Numbered from the stretch's first letter, positions 16,419 to 25,232 are shown. The stretch is 64,000 nucleotides of DNA from HRBIN30 sp964534275 (GCA_964534275.1 CAZHQG010000003.1:124001-188000); one strand, 5' to 3'. Numbers and translations are program-made. Notes: generated from the letters alone by a model not told the origin.

Positions 16419-18154
16419 GGCGCGGTTCTTGGCCTATACACGCGAATCGCCGGATTCAAGCTCGGGATCCGGGGATCGAGCCACGACCAGGTCGCAAACT
16501 GCCCGGCGAGGTCGTAGCCTAACTGCCCGCTTTCTAAAGCGCGCAGGAACTCACGCGCAGCATCCGACTCCGCGAAAAACGAGGAGCCGGGTTTCCAATC
16601 GCGTCGGTAGGCACCCGTCAACCCAGCCCGCCCACCACTGCTAAGCACCACCAAGTCCGGCCGCCGCTGCAAAAACAACTCACGCGTACGCTCCGCAACC
16701 GAAACGCGCTGAACTTTCCAGCCAGAAGGGAATCGCGGAAGGTAAGTCATCGGTTGGTACACCTCTACCCGCACGGGAGCTTCTGGCATGTGCGAGGCGA
16801 ACCATCGTTCGGCGGCGTACCTTGGATCCCGGACGAGGAGCCGAACTGTTTCCGCTCCAGGAAGAAAACTGAGTACTGCCCACGCAAGCAGTGCCCCGCC
16901 CGCGAAACGCTTGGACCACCGCTGCACCGCATATCCCACCCCCGCCGCAGCGAGACACCCCAAGTACACGAGCGGGAGCGTATACCGCACCTGAACAAGT
17001 TCCAACGCGCGCAGCGAGGCAAGGTAATAGGCCGCGGCGGTTACGAACAACATGACTGCAACGTAGGGGAAAAACCGAACCAGAATGACGAAGCCGGCCA
17101 CAGCTCCTGCAGCGCCGATCGGGTACAAGGCATGCGCCGTTACTTCACTCGCTCGAGCAAGTTTTTTCCACTCCTTGCTCCAGGAAAATTCGCGCGGCAC
17201 CTGGGTAAGAAACTGGTACGGGGCATATTTCTCCCGCACTTCCGCGGGCAAGCTGCCAGCCAGAAACCGCCAACGATTCACATAACCGCTCGGATTCCAG
17301 GGCACGTTCGCTACCAAGACCGTGACCAACAATGCGGAAAGGCCTGCAGCAGCGGCGTGCGATCGGACTCTTCGCCAATTCAACGCCTGACGTCCCGTGG
17401 ATCCGAGAAGCCACACCATCGGGACTGCAGCCAGAAACCCGATCCCTTGCTCTTTTGTCAGCAAAGCCATCCCAGCCGCCACTCCAGCAACCGCACTCGC
17501 GCGAACCGAATCGGCACGGGCGGCCCAAAGCGCAGCGAAGCAACACAACGCCAACCAAAACAACAGCGGGACATCGACATTCGACGTGTGGCTATAAAAC
17601 ACGAACGGGTAGGCACCGGCCAAAAGCACAGCCGACCACAAGCCTGCCATCCCGTGCACCAACAACGCAGCACTACAAAACGCGAGGAAAACCGTGGCCG
17701 TCGCCATGACCACCGTTACCAAACGGCTCACCAGCGCGAGCGCGGAAAGGCTACGTTCCGGGTTGCGAAAGCCGTGGGGGTACTCGGAACTCAGTCGCCG
17801 GAATTCACCCCGCACCCAGAACCAACCCAGTACCGGGCTTTGCGCAGCCAAAACCAACATCGGATGGCCCACGGGGTATTTGAAGTAAAACCAACCGGAG
17901 TTCCAATGATCGCCGAACAATACGTGGCGGCCGACCGCAAGTGGCGTGAGCGGCTGCAATGCATCTGCGGCCCAAGTTCGGTTCCCGTTTGGCAACCCCC
18001 AACGGATGCCGACGATATTCAGTAGGCACGAAAGAACGAGAATGGCCGCAAGCCCTCGGCGAACGGTTGGAGGCTGGGAATACCACCACCACTGAAACTT
18101 CACACCACTCCGTGGGGCATCCCGACCCGAGATCGTGGCTGCTTCCGACACCAT
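16415..18154 (-). CDS. GT-C membrane glycosyltransferase (ArnT/PMT-like)
   Basis: 579 residues with about 11-12 hydrophobic segments across residues 30-430, then a soluble C-terminal part of about 140 residues. The first periplasmic loop carries the acidic residues seen in GT39/GT83 enzymes (NRTWAADALQPL), and a second conserved loop reads SNVDVPLLFWLAL. Such enzymes transfer a sugar from polyprenyl phosphate to a glycan or lipid at the outer face of the inner membrane. The start at 18154 (MVSEAAT) is chosen because upstream codons run into the hydrolase gene, 11 bp away. It overlaps the GtrB-like gene by 4 bp. Confidence 0.82.
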   Translation of the reverse strand: MVSEAATISGRDAPRSGVKFQWWWYSQPPTVRRGLAAILVLSCLLNIVGIRWGLPNGNRTWAADALQPLTPLAVGRHVLFGDHWNSGWFYFKYPVGHPMLVLAAQSPVLGWFWVRGEFRRLSSEYPHGFRNPERSLSALALVSRLVTVVMATATVFLAFCSAALLVHGMAGLWSAVLLAGAYPFVFYSHTSNVDVPLLFWLALCCFAALWAARADSVRASAVAGVAAGMALLTKEQGIGFLAAVPMVWLLGSTGRQALNWRRVRSHAAAAGLSALLVTVLVANVPWNPSGYVNRWRFLAGSLPAEVREKYAPYQFLTQVPREFSWSKEWKKLARASEVTAHALYPIGAAGAVAGFVILVRFFPYVAVMLFVTAAAYYLASLRALELVQVRYTLPLVYLGCLAAAGVGYAVQRWSKRFAGGALLAWAVLSFLPGAETVRLLVRDPRYAAERWFASHMPEAPVRVEVYQPMTYLPRFPSGWKVQRVSVAERTRELFLQRRPDLVVLSSGGRAGLTGAYRRDWKPGSSFFAESDAAREFLRALESGQLGYDLAGQFATWSWLDPRIPSLNPAIRVYRPRTAP

Positions 18155-18165
18155 TTTTCTTCGTG

Positions 18166-19509
18166 CTAAGCGCCAAGGTTCGGAAGCTGCCCGGCGAGCT
18201 GCGCTTCCCAATAAGAGCGGATCTCCGTAATTGGCATGACCCGACCCGGACCATGCGCTACCGCGCCCGGATCGTAACAAATGTAGAGCCCGTCCGGATG
18301 GTGATTTGCACGGTCCCGCCCGGTATCGTTTTTGTCACTCAGTAGCGATTGCGCGCCGACTCCTCCGAACACGCGCAACCGCAAACCGTCAGCGTACACA
18401 AATAAATCTGGAGGATAACCCCTCCATTCCCGGTACAACTCTTCCGGAGCGTACACTTGCATGGGAATCCTGCCACTCGCACCACCATCCGCGCTCGAAC
18501 GGAGGGCCTCCCGCAACTCTTCTCTCACCCGCTCGATGTCGCCTTGCGAGACAACACCTTCCGGTTGTCGACCGCGAACGTTCAGATAAATCCGACCGAC
18601 GTAACCACCTTCAGCCCAAGCCACGGTTCGCTTCCAGTCCACTTGTGCAAGAGGAAGCACAGGCGCGCACACGGAATCGTCACGCAACCGCAACCATCCA
18701 TATCGGCGCAACCACTCATTGAGGTAGAAACCTCCTCGCGATGCCTGGGCCCCGTGATCCGACACGATCCACACGCACACATCGTCGGCCAGCTCGAAGA
18801 GCCATTCTCCGATTTCGCGGTCGACTTCTTGGTAGTACGATCGCACTGCCTGGCCCCAGCCACTCCCCTCGGACACACCCCACAGACCATGCTGAACACG
18901 GTCGGAACCGATATCGGTCATAATGAACAAGTCCCACGGTTCACGGCGACACAACTCCCGAGCCAAACGGAAGCGCGCCCGTAACCCCGAAAGAGCCTGC
19001 TCGAGCAGCGCTTCGTCTTCCAGCTCGCGAAAGTTGGCGATGTCAAACTGGTAGTCCGGAGCGATATCGGCGACTCTTGCTTGCAGACCGCGCGGATGGG
19101 TGAACGTCGAGGCACCCTTGGGCGTCAGCAAGCAACTCACCACCAACCCTTCGATGGCTGGAGGTGGGAATGTTGGTGGCACACCCAACAACACGGTGCG
19201 TTGTCCTCGCCTTGCGACCCAATCCCAGAGCATGCCACGCGGGAGCAGCCCGGAGTGAACGATTTGCTGCTGTGCGTATCCAGGACCGTACCGATGCCGG
19301 AAGCCGTAAAGCCCGAGTTCTCCTGGATCTTTCCCGCTGAACATACACGCCCACGCGGGCACGGTGATCGGCGGATCCGAGCTTCGTAGGAGGCCAAACG
19401 TACCGCGTCGCGCCAGTCGTGCGAGATTGGGGAATTCGCTGTCCATGCGGGCAAACAGCCCGCTGGCAGGAGCGCCGTCAAGCCCAATGATCAACACCCG
19501 GCGGCGCAT
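18166..19509 (-). CDS. Type I phosphodiesterase/nucleotide pyrophosphatase-like (alkaline phosphatase superfamily)
   Basis: 447 residues. The metal-binding set of the family is intact: IIGLDGAP near residue 5, the nucleophile threonine in PPITVPAWACMFSG, SDRVQHG in the middle, VSDHGAQ, and a late histidine in HHPDGL. It is expected to hydrolyse a phosphodiester, or to transfer a phospho-group, with two metals. No signal peptide is visible, so the site of action is uncertain. It overlaps the next upstream gene, a degenerate sulfatase-like protein, by 1 bp. In this setting it may process an alcohol-phosphate substituent or a lipid-linked intermediate; this is inference. Confidence 0.82.
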   Translation of the reverse strand: MRRRVLIIGLDGAPASGLFARMDSEFPNLARLARRGTFGLLRSSDPPITVPAWACMFSGKDPGELGLYGFRHRYGPGYAQQQIVHSGLLPRGMLWDWVARRGQRTVLLGVPPTFPPPAIEGLVVSCLLTPKGASTFTHPRGLQARVADIAPDYQFDIANFRELEDEALLEQALSGLRARFRLARELCRREPWDLFIMTDIGSDRVQHGLWGVSEGSGWGQAVRSYYQEVDREIGEWLFELADDVCVWIVSDHGAQASRGGFYLNEWLRRYGWLRLRDDSVCAPVLPLAQVDWKRTVAWAEGGYVGRIYLNVRGRQPEGVVSQGDIERVREELREALRSSADGGASGRIPMQVYAPEELYREWRGYPPDLFVYADGLRLRVFGGVGAQSLLSDKNDTGRDRANHHPDGLYICYDPGAVAHGPGRVMPITEIRSYWEAQLAGQLPNLGA

Positions 19510-20747
19510 CACGAACGGGCTCCCAATCGCCCCAGGCGCTCTGGCGAGCTGGCAGTAGCTCCGATGGGCAGTTGAAAGAGATCTTGCGCAGCCAGCCAGT
19601 CGAACAGCTTTGCTTGTAAGGCCACGGCTTCGTTCGGTGCGACCCAGGCAAGGTCCTGCGTCGAGCGCGGGTCGGAGACCACGTCGTAGAGTTCGACCGT
19701 TCCGTCGGACTTCCACACGAAACGATACCGTCGTGTCCGAAGGAGGCGCCGCCGAAGGCTCGACTTGCCTGTAGTAAGAGAAGTCGCGTTACGATATTCC
19801 TCCACGACCACAAACTCCGGCCCCTTGGTGGCCATGGCCCCGCGCAGTAATACCCTACCGGGGAAGCGTTCGAGACCTTGTTCCGTTGCTCCTGCCCACC
19901 AAAGCAACGTGGGAGCCAAGTCTGTTAATTGCGTGAACTCCTCCACGACAAACCCGGCCGGACCCGGAGCCGGCACACGCAACAAGAACGGGATCCGCAC
20001 AACAGGCTCGCTCAGGGGATCGAGGGAAGCCCCGGGGGCTACATCAAGGGCACAGCCACGCACTGCACATACCGCGAGCAACGTGTTTTCCCAACGCCCG
20101 CGTTGCTCCAGAGCGCGTACAAGATCCTGCAGGCGCTGGCTCGACTCAACCACGGAAGAGCGGACACGGCTGGGCGAATCGAGATCCTCCGCACCTGGTG
20201 CGTCTGGTGGATAATGCAGCACTGCGAGGAACGGCTGTCCCTGTTCCATGCGATCCAGCCAACGGAAAAACGCCAAGTTGATGCGCTGCGCTTGCCGATC
20301 CTGCCTCCGCAACCAGCGGCTGAGTCGCTGCCGTCCGGCATCCCACGCTCGCTCCATCCACGTGCGACGCCAGCCGTTCGCAATCAAGTCGTCGATGTCT
20401 TCGGCAAATCCGCGGTCTGCAGACCAATCTCCCGTAGCTACAAACGCAGCAGTCCGATATCCGAGGGCATGAAGCTCGCGGGGAAGCGTACGCCGCCCTC
20501 TGGCCGCGAGCTGCGGAAACTCGGTGGTGGCCCCGTGGCTTGCGGGAAATAATCCGGTCCACAGCGAGGCGCCTGCCGCCAGCGTCTCGGGGGCGTTCGT
20601 GTATGCATAACGAAAACGCACCCCTTCTCGGGCAAGCTGGTGGAGAATCGGAAATTCCTCGGCGCAAACAAAAGAGGCTTCGAACCAGTCGAAGGGGGCG
20701 CGGTCGAAGCACAGGACCAGAATGTTGTACTTTGGCAGCTTCGACAT
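19509..20747 (-). CDS. Sulfatase-like protein with degenerate active site (alkaline phosphatase superfamily)
   Basis: 412 residues. The fold aligns along its length with the intact sulfatase-like protein at 48858-50663: NILVLCFDRAPFD (residues 8-20) matches its metal-binding Asp region, NAPETLAAGASLWTG (51-65) matches the nucleophile loop with T55 in place, and LYDVVSDP matches the C-terminal LFDLMVDP. The later ligands are lost: DHG is VRG at 229-231, the downstream HxH is absent, and the HYMDPHDPY-type loop reads HYPPDAPGA from residue 178. It is therefore probably not a metal-dependent hydrolase and may bind substrate or support its overlapping neighbour. It overlaps genes on both sides by 1 bp, so it is under selection with them. 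Confidence 0.75.
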   Translation of the reverse strand: MSKLPKYNILVLCFDRAPFDWFEASFVCAEEFPILHQLAREGVRFRYAYTNAPETLAAGASLWTGLFPASHGATTEFPQLAARGRRTLPRELHALGYRTAAFVATGDWSADRGFAEDIDDLIANGWRRTWMERAWDAGRQRLSRWLRRQDRQAQRINLAFFRWLDRMEQGQPFLAVLHYPPDAPGAEDLDSPSRVRSSVVESSQRLQDLVRALEQRGRWENTLLAVCAVRGCALDVAPGASLDPLSEPVVRIPFLLRVPAPGPAGFVVEEFTQLTDLAPTLLWWAGATEQGLERFPGRVLLRGAMATKGPEFVVVEEYRNATSLTTGKSSLRRRLLRTRRYRFVWKSDGTVELYDVVSDPRSTQDLAWVAPNEAVALQAKLFDWLAAQDLFQLPIGATASSPERLGRLGARS

Positions 20748-22012
20748 CAGAGCTTACACAGCCAAGTCCAAAATTCTTTATTGTAACGGTCGGGGTTGCG
20801 CGCCAGACGAACGCGGAAAGAGAGCACCAAATCGTCCCAGATTCCGCCGCACGCCACACCCTGATACACCAGCGTAGCCGGCCACTTGAGCCGCAGGTTC
20901 CACTGGTTCGGAACGCCCCGGTAAACCCAGTCTCGGTCGCGTGTGAAGTCGACCACCCAATCGCCCCCGTAAGGGCCATCGACAACCCAGTGTGTAACAA
21001 TGTTCACGCGCTTGGCGATCCCTGGGTCTTCGCGGAGCAACCCAGTGAAGTATTCGTAAAACCGATCGTACAAATCTCGGGGTGCTTGCGGTTCGGCCGC
21101 AAAGCCAGCAGCAATTTTGTCCGCGTGTTGGCGGCTGAGTGCTTCGATGAGTTCCATTCGCCGGCTCCAATCGGGCGCGGGCCTGTACCGCCGTAACGTA
21201 CCGTCCGGCAACCAAACGTCCCCGGGGTTCATCTGGAGCCCTTCGATTTCTGGAGCTACGCGCGCGAGGCGTTCAATGGCCTCGGCCGGCGTGTTGACGT
21301 AATTTGGCGTGTTCAAAAACAGCTGTTCCGGGGCGAGCAACGCATAGTTGCCCGCTGCCGGCACAGCTTGGCGCGCCCGCAACAACCGGGCCCAACTCAC
21401 GAACTCGTCGAGGTGCGCTTCCTTCGAGGCGCGCCAGCGCTCGATTTTGGATCCAAGCGGAAATTCGAAGCATCCTGGGTATTGGGAAGCACCCGTGAAG
21501 GTCAAAAAGGTAAGGTCGATGCGCTCTTCTCGCCCGAGGCGCTCGAGCGTTGCATCATCCAGGTGGCAGTCGTTCACGTTCAAAACCGTGGTGTCACGGT
21601 CCTTCACGAGAATCGCGCTGTCGTCCCACGGGCGGTCTGGCGGAATCAAGCGCACACTGAGTCCGCTGCCATTCAAGCTGTAGGTTTGGCCGAATTCGAG
21701 CTCCTGAATGTCTGAAAACCCGAGAGCCCGAATCCGATCGTGAAACCGCCGCCGGCGGTAGCGTGCGATCAGAATTTTGGCCGATTTGTCGAGCTGCGAG
21801 AGGGAGGCCGGATCGAAGTGATCCGCGTGCTCGTGAGAAATGTAAATGTAGTCGATCGGGCCCAGATCGCGCGGAGTCACTTCGAGCGGCGGGAAATGCC
21901 ACCAAGCGTTGTGGTACGCCGGGTCGGTGAGCCAGGGATCCATCAAGATCCGCGTTCCACCCGATTCCATGAGCATGCAGGCATGACCGATGTACGTCAC
22001 TGTAATTGCCAT
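20747..22012 (-). CDS. Metallo-beta-lactamase-fold hydrolase, CMP-Neu5Ac hydroxylase/UlaG-like
   Basis: 421 residues. The N-terminal half is a metallo-beta-lactamase domain: TVTYIGHACMLME, LMDPWLTDP and the metal-binding HEHADH at 60-65. The C-terminal half has no motif I can name with certainty; its PGDVWLPDG segment and overall arrangement recall the region after the MBL domain in CMP-N-acetylneuraminate monooxygenase (CMAH). The Rieske iron-sulfur domain of true CMAH is absent. Proteins of this type occur in surface-polysaccharide clusters. Its reaction is unknown, and whether it acts on a nine-carbon sugar is only a guess. It is cytoplasmic, between a GT4 and the sulfatase-like gene. Confidence 0.72.
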   Translation of the reverse strand: MAITVTYIGHACMLMESGGTRILMDPWLTDPAYHNAWWHFPPLEVTPRDLGPIDYIYISHEHADHFDPASLSQLDKSAKILIARYRRRRFHDRIRALGFSDIQELEFGQTYSLNGSGLSVRLIPPDRPWDDSAILVKDRDTTVLNVNDCHLDDATLERLGREERIDLTFLTFTGASQYPGCFEFPLGSKIERWRASKEAHLDEFVSWARLLRARQAVPAAGNYALLAPEQLFLNTPNYVNTPAEAIERLARVAPEIEGLQMNPGDVWLPDGTLRRYRPAPDWSRRMELIEALSRQHADKIAAGFAAEPQAPRDLYDRFYEYFTGLLREDPGIAKRVNIVTHWVVDGPYGGDWVVDFTRDRDWVYRGVPNQWNLRLKWPATLVYQGVACGGIWDDLVLSFRVRLARNPDRYNKEFWTWLCKL

Positions 22013-22024
22013 GGTCCCCTCCGA

Positions 22025-23182
22025 TTACGCCGCTAATTGTCTCGGGGCCGCCCTGACGTCGCGCGACTCCGCAAGTTCCACATATACTCGTTCCATTGCG
22101 CGCACCATCGAATGCGCCGAAAAGCGTTCCACGACCGTTTTCCGGCCGGCCTTCCCAAGTTCCTTCCAGCTTTCTCGCTGTTGCAGGACGCTTCCCAAGG
22201 CGCGCGCCAGCGCCTGCCAGTCTTTCGGAGGCACAAGCAAACCGGTCTTTCCAGACTCGATCACCTCTCCAGTCCCTCCCACATCGGTGGCCACAACTGG
22301 CTTTTCCATCGCGAGGGCTTCGAGCAGCGCATTGGACATTCCCTCATCGTGCGAGGACAAGACGTAAACGTCCATGGCCGCATACACTTGAGGCATATCC
22401 TGGCGGCGTCCTGCAAGGGTCAGCCGATCCGCAACTCCCGCATCCTGCACGATGGACCGAAACTCCCCCTGTTCTTGGACTTCGCCCACGATCAGCCCAT
22501 GCACCCGCGGCTCGTACTGCGCCACAGCAGCAATCGCCCGCACGAATTCCTCCACGCCTTTACGGATTCGCTGGCGGGTCACCGTGCCTATCACGATGCG
22601 GTCCGGGGCAATTCCGAGGCGCTGCTTGTAGTCCTCTGGCGGTAGCGGAGAGAAACGCTCGGTATCGATTCCGCTCGGGATGACAAACATTTTTTCCCGT
22701 GGGCAGCCCTCGTGCTCGTGCACAAACTCGCGCACAGCAACGGCGTTCACCATGACTTTGTCCGCAAGGGCGTTGCCAATTTTCGCAGCCAGCAACTGGC
22801 CTCCGGACAACAAATGGCATCCTCGGGTGCTGCACAACACCACGGGGACTCGTGCCATGCGTGCAGCCACACTGCCCACCAGGTTCGCGCGCAAGAGATA
22901 GTTGTGCACAATGACAGGCCGCTGATCTCGGAACACACGCGCGGTCGCCATGATGCGCCGTACCAAGTGCATTCCCTGAAAACCCAGTTGTGCTGCCGGC
23001 GCAAATAGAGGAACGCCCAATGCGCGTACATCCTCGAGCAACGCACCCCTTCCGCTTAAACAAACAAGGATTGGCTCGAACCGCTCACGGTCGAGCAAAC
23101 GAAGCACCTGCCGCAAATGAGTCTGGCTTCCCCCCACCACCATTTCGTTGATGACGTACGCGATGCGTATCGGTTGAGTCAT
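22025..23182 (-). CDS. Family 4 glycosyltransferase
   Basis: 385 residues, GT-B. The N-terminus IAYVINEMVVGGSQTHLRQVL is typical of GT4, as are VIPSGIDTERFSP, IGTVTRQRIRKGVEEF and the C-terminal donor site SSHDEGMSNALLEALAMEKPVVATDVGG. It is a cytoplasmic retaining glycosyltransferase acting on lipid-linked glycan. It is 12 bp upstream of the metallo-beta-lactamase-fold gene and 24 bp downstream of the beta-helix fragment. Donor sugar unknown. Confidence 0.9.
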   Translation of the reverse strand: MTQPIRIAYVINEMVVGGSQTHLRQVLRLLDRERFEPILVCLSGRGALLEDVRALGVPLFAPAAQLGFQGMHLVRRIMATARVFRDQRPVIVHNYLLRANLVGSVAARMARVPVVLCSTRGCHLLSGGQLLAAKIGNALADKVMVNAVAVREFVHEHEGCPREKMFVIPSGIDTERFSPLPPEDYKQRLGIAPDRIVIGTVTRQRIRKGVEEFVRAIAAVAQYEPRVHGLIVGEVQEQGEFRSIVQDAGVADRLTLAGRRQDMPQVYAAMDVYVLSSHDEGMSNALLEALAMEKPVVATDVGGTGEVIESGKTGLLVPPKDWQALARALGSVLQQRESWKELGKAGRKTVVERFSAHSMVRAMERVYVELAESRDVRAAPRQLAA

Positions 23183-23206
23183 GGCCTACTCCGCCACGGA
23201 TAAGCA

Positions 23207-24070
23207 TCACGGCACGAGGGGGCCGTGATAGCCGAGATCCGGAGCAGAGCGATCTGGCGTACCATCGCTAATGGCGCTCCGGCTGGAAAGAGCGAGAACG
23301 CGCACGTCCCCTGCTCCTCGGTCGCGTGCTGGACTCTGCGGCAACAACCGATACGCCCCGGCCGGCGGGCAAGCTGGTGGGGCATCGAGCTGCTCCGACG
23401 CGAACAACGGAGGATCCGAAAGTTCTCCTGGCCCCTGGGGACGCAGCTTCGGATACCCATCCAAGTTCAGGTTGAATCCCCATGGAATCGACCGTGCCGC
23501 ACCGGCATACAGGAAGGCGCCCGGCCCATGGTTGCTGGCAATGATGTTGTTTGCCAGCCGCAGTTGCGGGTAAGGCCTGGTACGATCCACAGCCCACAGG
23601 CCGCCCTGACCGTTGCGTACGACGGTTGCATTCATAATTCGCACGTATCCGCTCCCGCGTCTTGGTGTCAAGCGCACTCCCCAGCCACCGTTGCCGCTTA
23701 CCAAGTTGTCGATCAAATCCACTCCGCTCCCGGCACTCCAAATCCCCTCGGCTTCATTGCCGCAAAAGACACTGTGTTGGATCCACGCGGAAGTGACGTT
23801 CGCAAGCACCCTCAGTCCGGAATTCCGCGCTCCGGTAATCCACACGCCATGAAGAACTGTGGGTCCGCGGAGGGTCAGCCCACGCTGGCCGCCGAAGTCC
23901 AGAACCACCGGACCAGCAGGGTCCCCGGTCAGCGCACCCGTCTCGTCGCCCCAAAGAATCGCAGTACGAGCTCCGGGCGCCGCGTCGCCGAACAACAGCG
24001 AGGATGTGCGGTACGTGCCGGGGCCGAGAACGACATATCCATCAGCAGTCAAAGCCAACGCTCGCTCCAA
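23207..24070 (-). CDS. Right-handed parallel beta-helix protein, C-terminal part (downstream of a frameshift)
   Basis: 287 residues if started at the TTG at 24070. It opens with ALALTADGYVVLGPGTYR, which corresponds to an internal stretch (GDEVVIGPGTYAEG) of the upstream fragment rather than to a protein start. Repeating short strands such as VDLIDNLVSGNG and LRLANNIIASNH mark a parallel beta-helix of the pectate-lyase/NosD type. There is no signal peptide of its own. The C-terminus SAPDLGYHGPL is typical of the ending of secreted beta-helix proteins. It is best read as the second half of one secreted beta-helix protein, out of frame with the first half by -1 at a T-run. Confidence 0.65.
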   Translation of the reverse strand: MERALALTADGYVVLGPGTYRTSSLLFGDAAPGARTAILWGDETGALTGDPAGPVVLDFGGQRGLTLRGPTVLHGVWITGARNSGLRVLANVTSAWIQHSVFCGNEAEGIWSAGSGVDLIDNLVSGNGGWGVRLTPRRGSGYVRIMNATVVRNGQGGLWAVDRTRPYPQLRLANNIIASNHGPGAFLYAGAARSIPWGFNLNLDGYPKLRPQGPGELSDPPLFASEQLDAPPACPPAGAYRLLPQSPARDRGAGDVRVLALSSRSAISDGTPDRSAPDLGYHGPLVP

Positions 24071-25035
24071 AAGTTCGCTTCGATCCGTGCTTCTCCGCGG
24101 ACAGACACTTTAAAGGCGCTCTTGCCCGAGGCGGAAGTGGTATTGTTCTCCAGCAGCAAATGATTCAACGGTTCCGGGAAGCCTGCGTTTAGCGATTCCT
24201 CACCATTCGCTTCGAATGCATTCCTTGTGACCGCGACGGTGTCCGCCGCACGCACGAGAACGCCGGCCCCGACATTCTGGGTGAACCGATTGTCCGAAAT
24301 GATGGCCCCAACGACATTGGCAACGCTAAGCCCAGGACCATTGTTGCCTTCTATTTTCGAACGCCCCACGACCACCTCAGCAGAACTCCCGTCTCCCTCC
24401 ACGGCCACCCCGGCGGTCCCGTTTGTCGAAACGGTACATTCTTCCACACGGAGCGACCCAACGAGACCGCGGACATCGATTCCACGCTTCGCGCTTCCCG
24501 AAGCGTTCAAGCGAACAAACGTGAGATTTCCGCTTGGGCGACCGTCGGGGCTCGGCCTTGCTTGAATCGCGGCATCGCTGCCGCCGACGATCTCAAGATC
24601 GGCAATCTCGACGAACTTCCGACCCAACAGGAGGAAGCCGGTCGTCGCTGGTGGGCGCGGTTCAATGCGCACGGGCCCTGGCGGGTCGTTCGTCCGACGG
24701 CCGGTTGGGTCGCCGCGGAAGGCAATCGGGCGACCAAGTATGCCGTTGCGTGGAGAGCCCAGATTCCCCTCTGCGTACGTGCCCGGGCCGATGACAACCT
24801 CATCTCCCGGGTTATTGATTTTCGCTGCCGCGGCGGCAATCGAACGGAGCGCAGTGGCCGGAGTCAATCCGTCTGCATCGTCTCGTCCGCTTGCGCGAAC
24901 GTAGTACGTCGCCGCCCAGGCGCATTGGGCGACGACCAAGTGCGCCACGAGAAACCCGCGGCACGCGGACCGACACACGTGCAACGTTTTGGGTATGCTT
25001 CGCAAACGGAGCGCGGCTCGCAGACGAAGGCACAA
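24049..25035 (-). CDS. Secreted right-handed parallel beta-helix protein, N-terminal part
   Basis: 328 residues as the frame stands. An N-terminal hydrophobic signal sequence (FLVAHLVVAQCAWA) with a likely cleavage before ATYYVRASG indicates export. The mature part begins with the DUF1565-like motif GRDDADGLTPATALRSIAAAA and continues with GDEVVIGPGTYAEG and beta-helix coils such as VGRSKIEGNNGPGLSVAN. Such proteins bind or cleave polysaccharides. The start is uncertain: TTG at 25035 or a downstream GTG. The frame stops soon after EANFWSER; adding one T to a TTTT run would continue into the next fragment, giving about 610 residues in total. Confidence 0.68.
   Translation of the reverse strand: MCLRLRAALRLRSIPKTLHVCRSACRGFLVAHLVVAQCAWAATYYVRASGRDDADGLTPATALRSIAAAAAKINNPGDEVVIGPGTYAEGNLGSPRNGILGRPIAFRGDPTGRRTNDPPGPVRIEPRPPATTGFLLLGRKFVEIADLEIVGGSDAAIQARPSPDGRPSGNLTFVRLNASGSAKRGIDVRGLVGSLRVEECTVSTNGTAGVAVEGDGSSAEVVVGRSKIEGNNGPGLSVANVVGAIISDNRFTQNVGAGVLVRAADTVAVTRNAFEANGEESLNAGFPEPLNHLLLENNTTSASGKSAFKVSVRGEARIEANFWSERWL
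24069..24072 (-). other. Probable single-base frameshift in a T-run (coding strand)
   Basis: The coding strand reads AAC TTTT GG here. The upstream frame ends a few codons later at 24049, while the frame carrying the rest of the beta-helix begins here. One additional T would join EANF directly to LERALALTAD in a single open frame. The cause could be a sequencing or assembly error in a homopolymer, a true mutation, or slippage-based variation. Confidence 0.55.
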
Positions 25036-25037
25036 GT

Positions 25038-25217
25038 TCAGAAGAGGGTGTAGATGAACGGCCCGAGCGCCGAGCTATGTGCGGTGACCATGAGGCCGCC
25101 AAATGCAAGCAGCACAACGACCATGGGGATCAGCCACCACAACTTGCGTTCCCACAAGAAACCAAGCAGCTCTCCAGCGATTCCAAGCCGACTCCTGAGT
25201 CCGGACGCGAGTTTCAT
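25038..25217 (-). CDS. Small DUF5989-family membrane protein
   Basis: 59 residues, ATG at 25217. The sequence has a short amphipathic start, then GELLGFLWERKLWWLIPMV, followed by one transmembrane helix (about residues 28-46) and the ending SSALGPFIYTLF. The WERKxWWLxP and SALxPFIYTLF signatures are those of DUF5989, a tiny protein found next to carbamoyltransferases and SGNH hydrolases, often with SxtJ-like proteins. Here it lies 15 bp after the SGNH gene and 2 bp before the beta-helix gene. It is probably a membrane subunit or anchor for the modification enzymes. No separate SxtJ gene is present. Confidence 0.85.
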   Translation of the reverse strand: MKLASGLRSRLGIAGELLGFLWERKLWWLIPMVVVLLAFGGLMVTAHSSALGPFIYTLF

Positions 25218-25232
25218 GGCCCAGTCTTTCTC

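Noticed and set aside
16754..18025. Long plus-strand open frame (423 codons) opposite the GT-C transferase gene
   Set aside because: Its translation is Arg/His/Gln-rich with no domain, and the minus strand carries a clear membrane glycosyltransferase over the same region; it is an antisense shadow of GC-rich codons.
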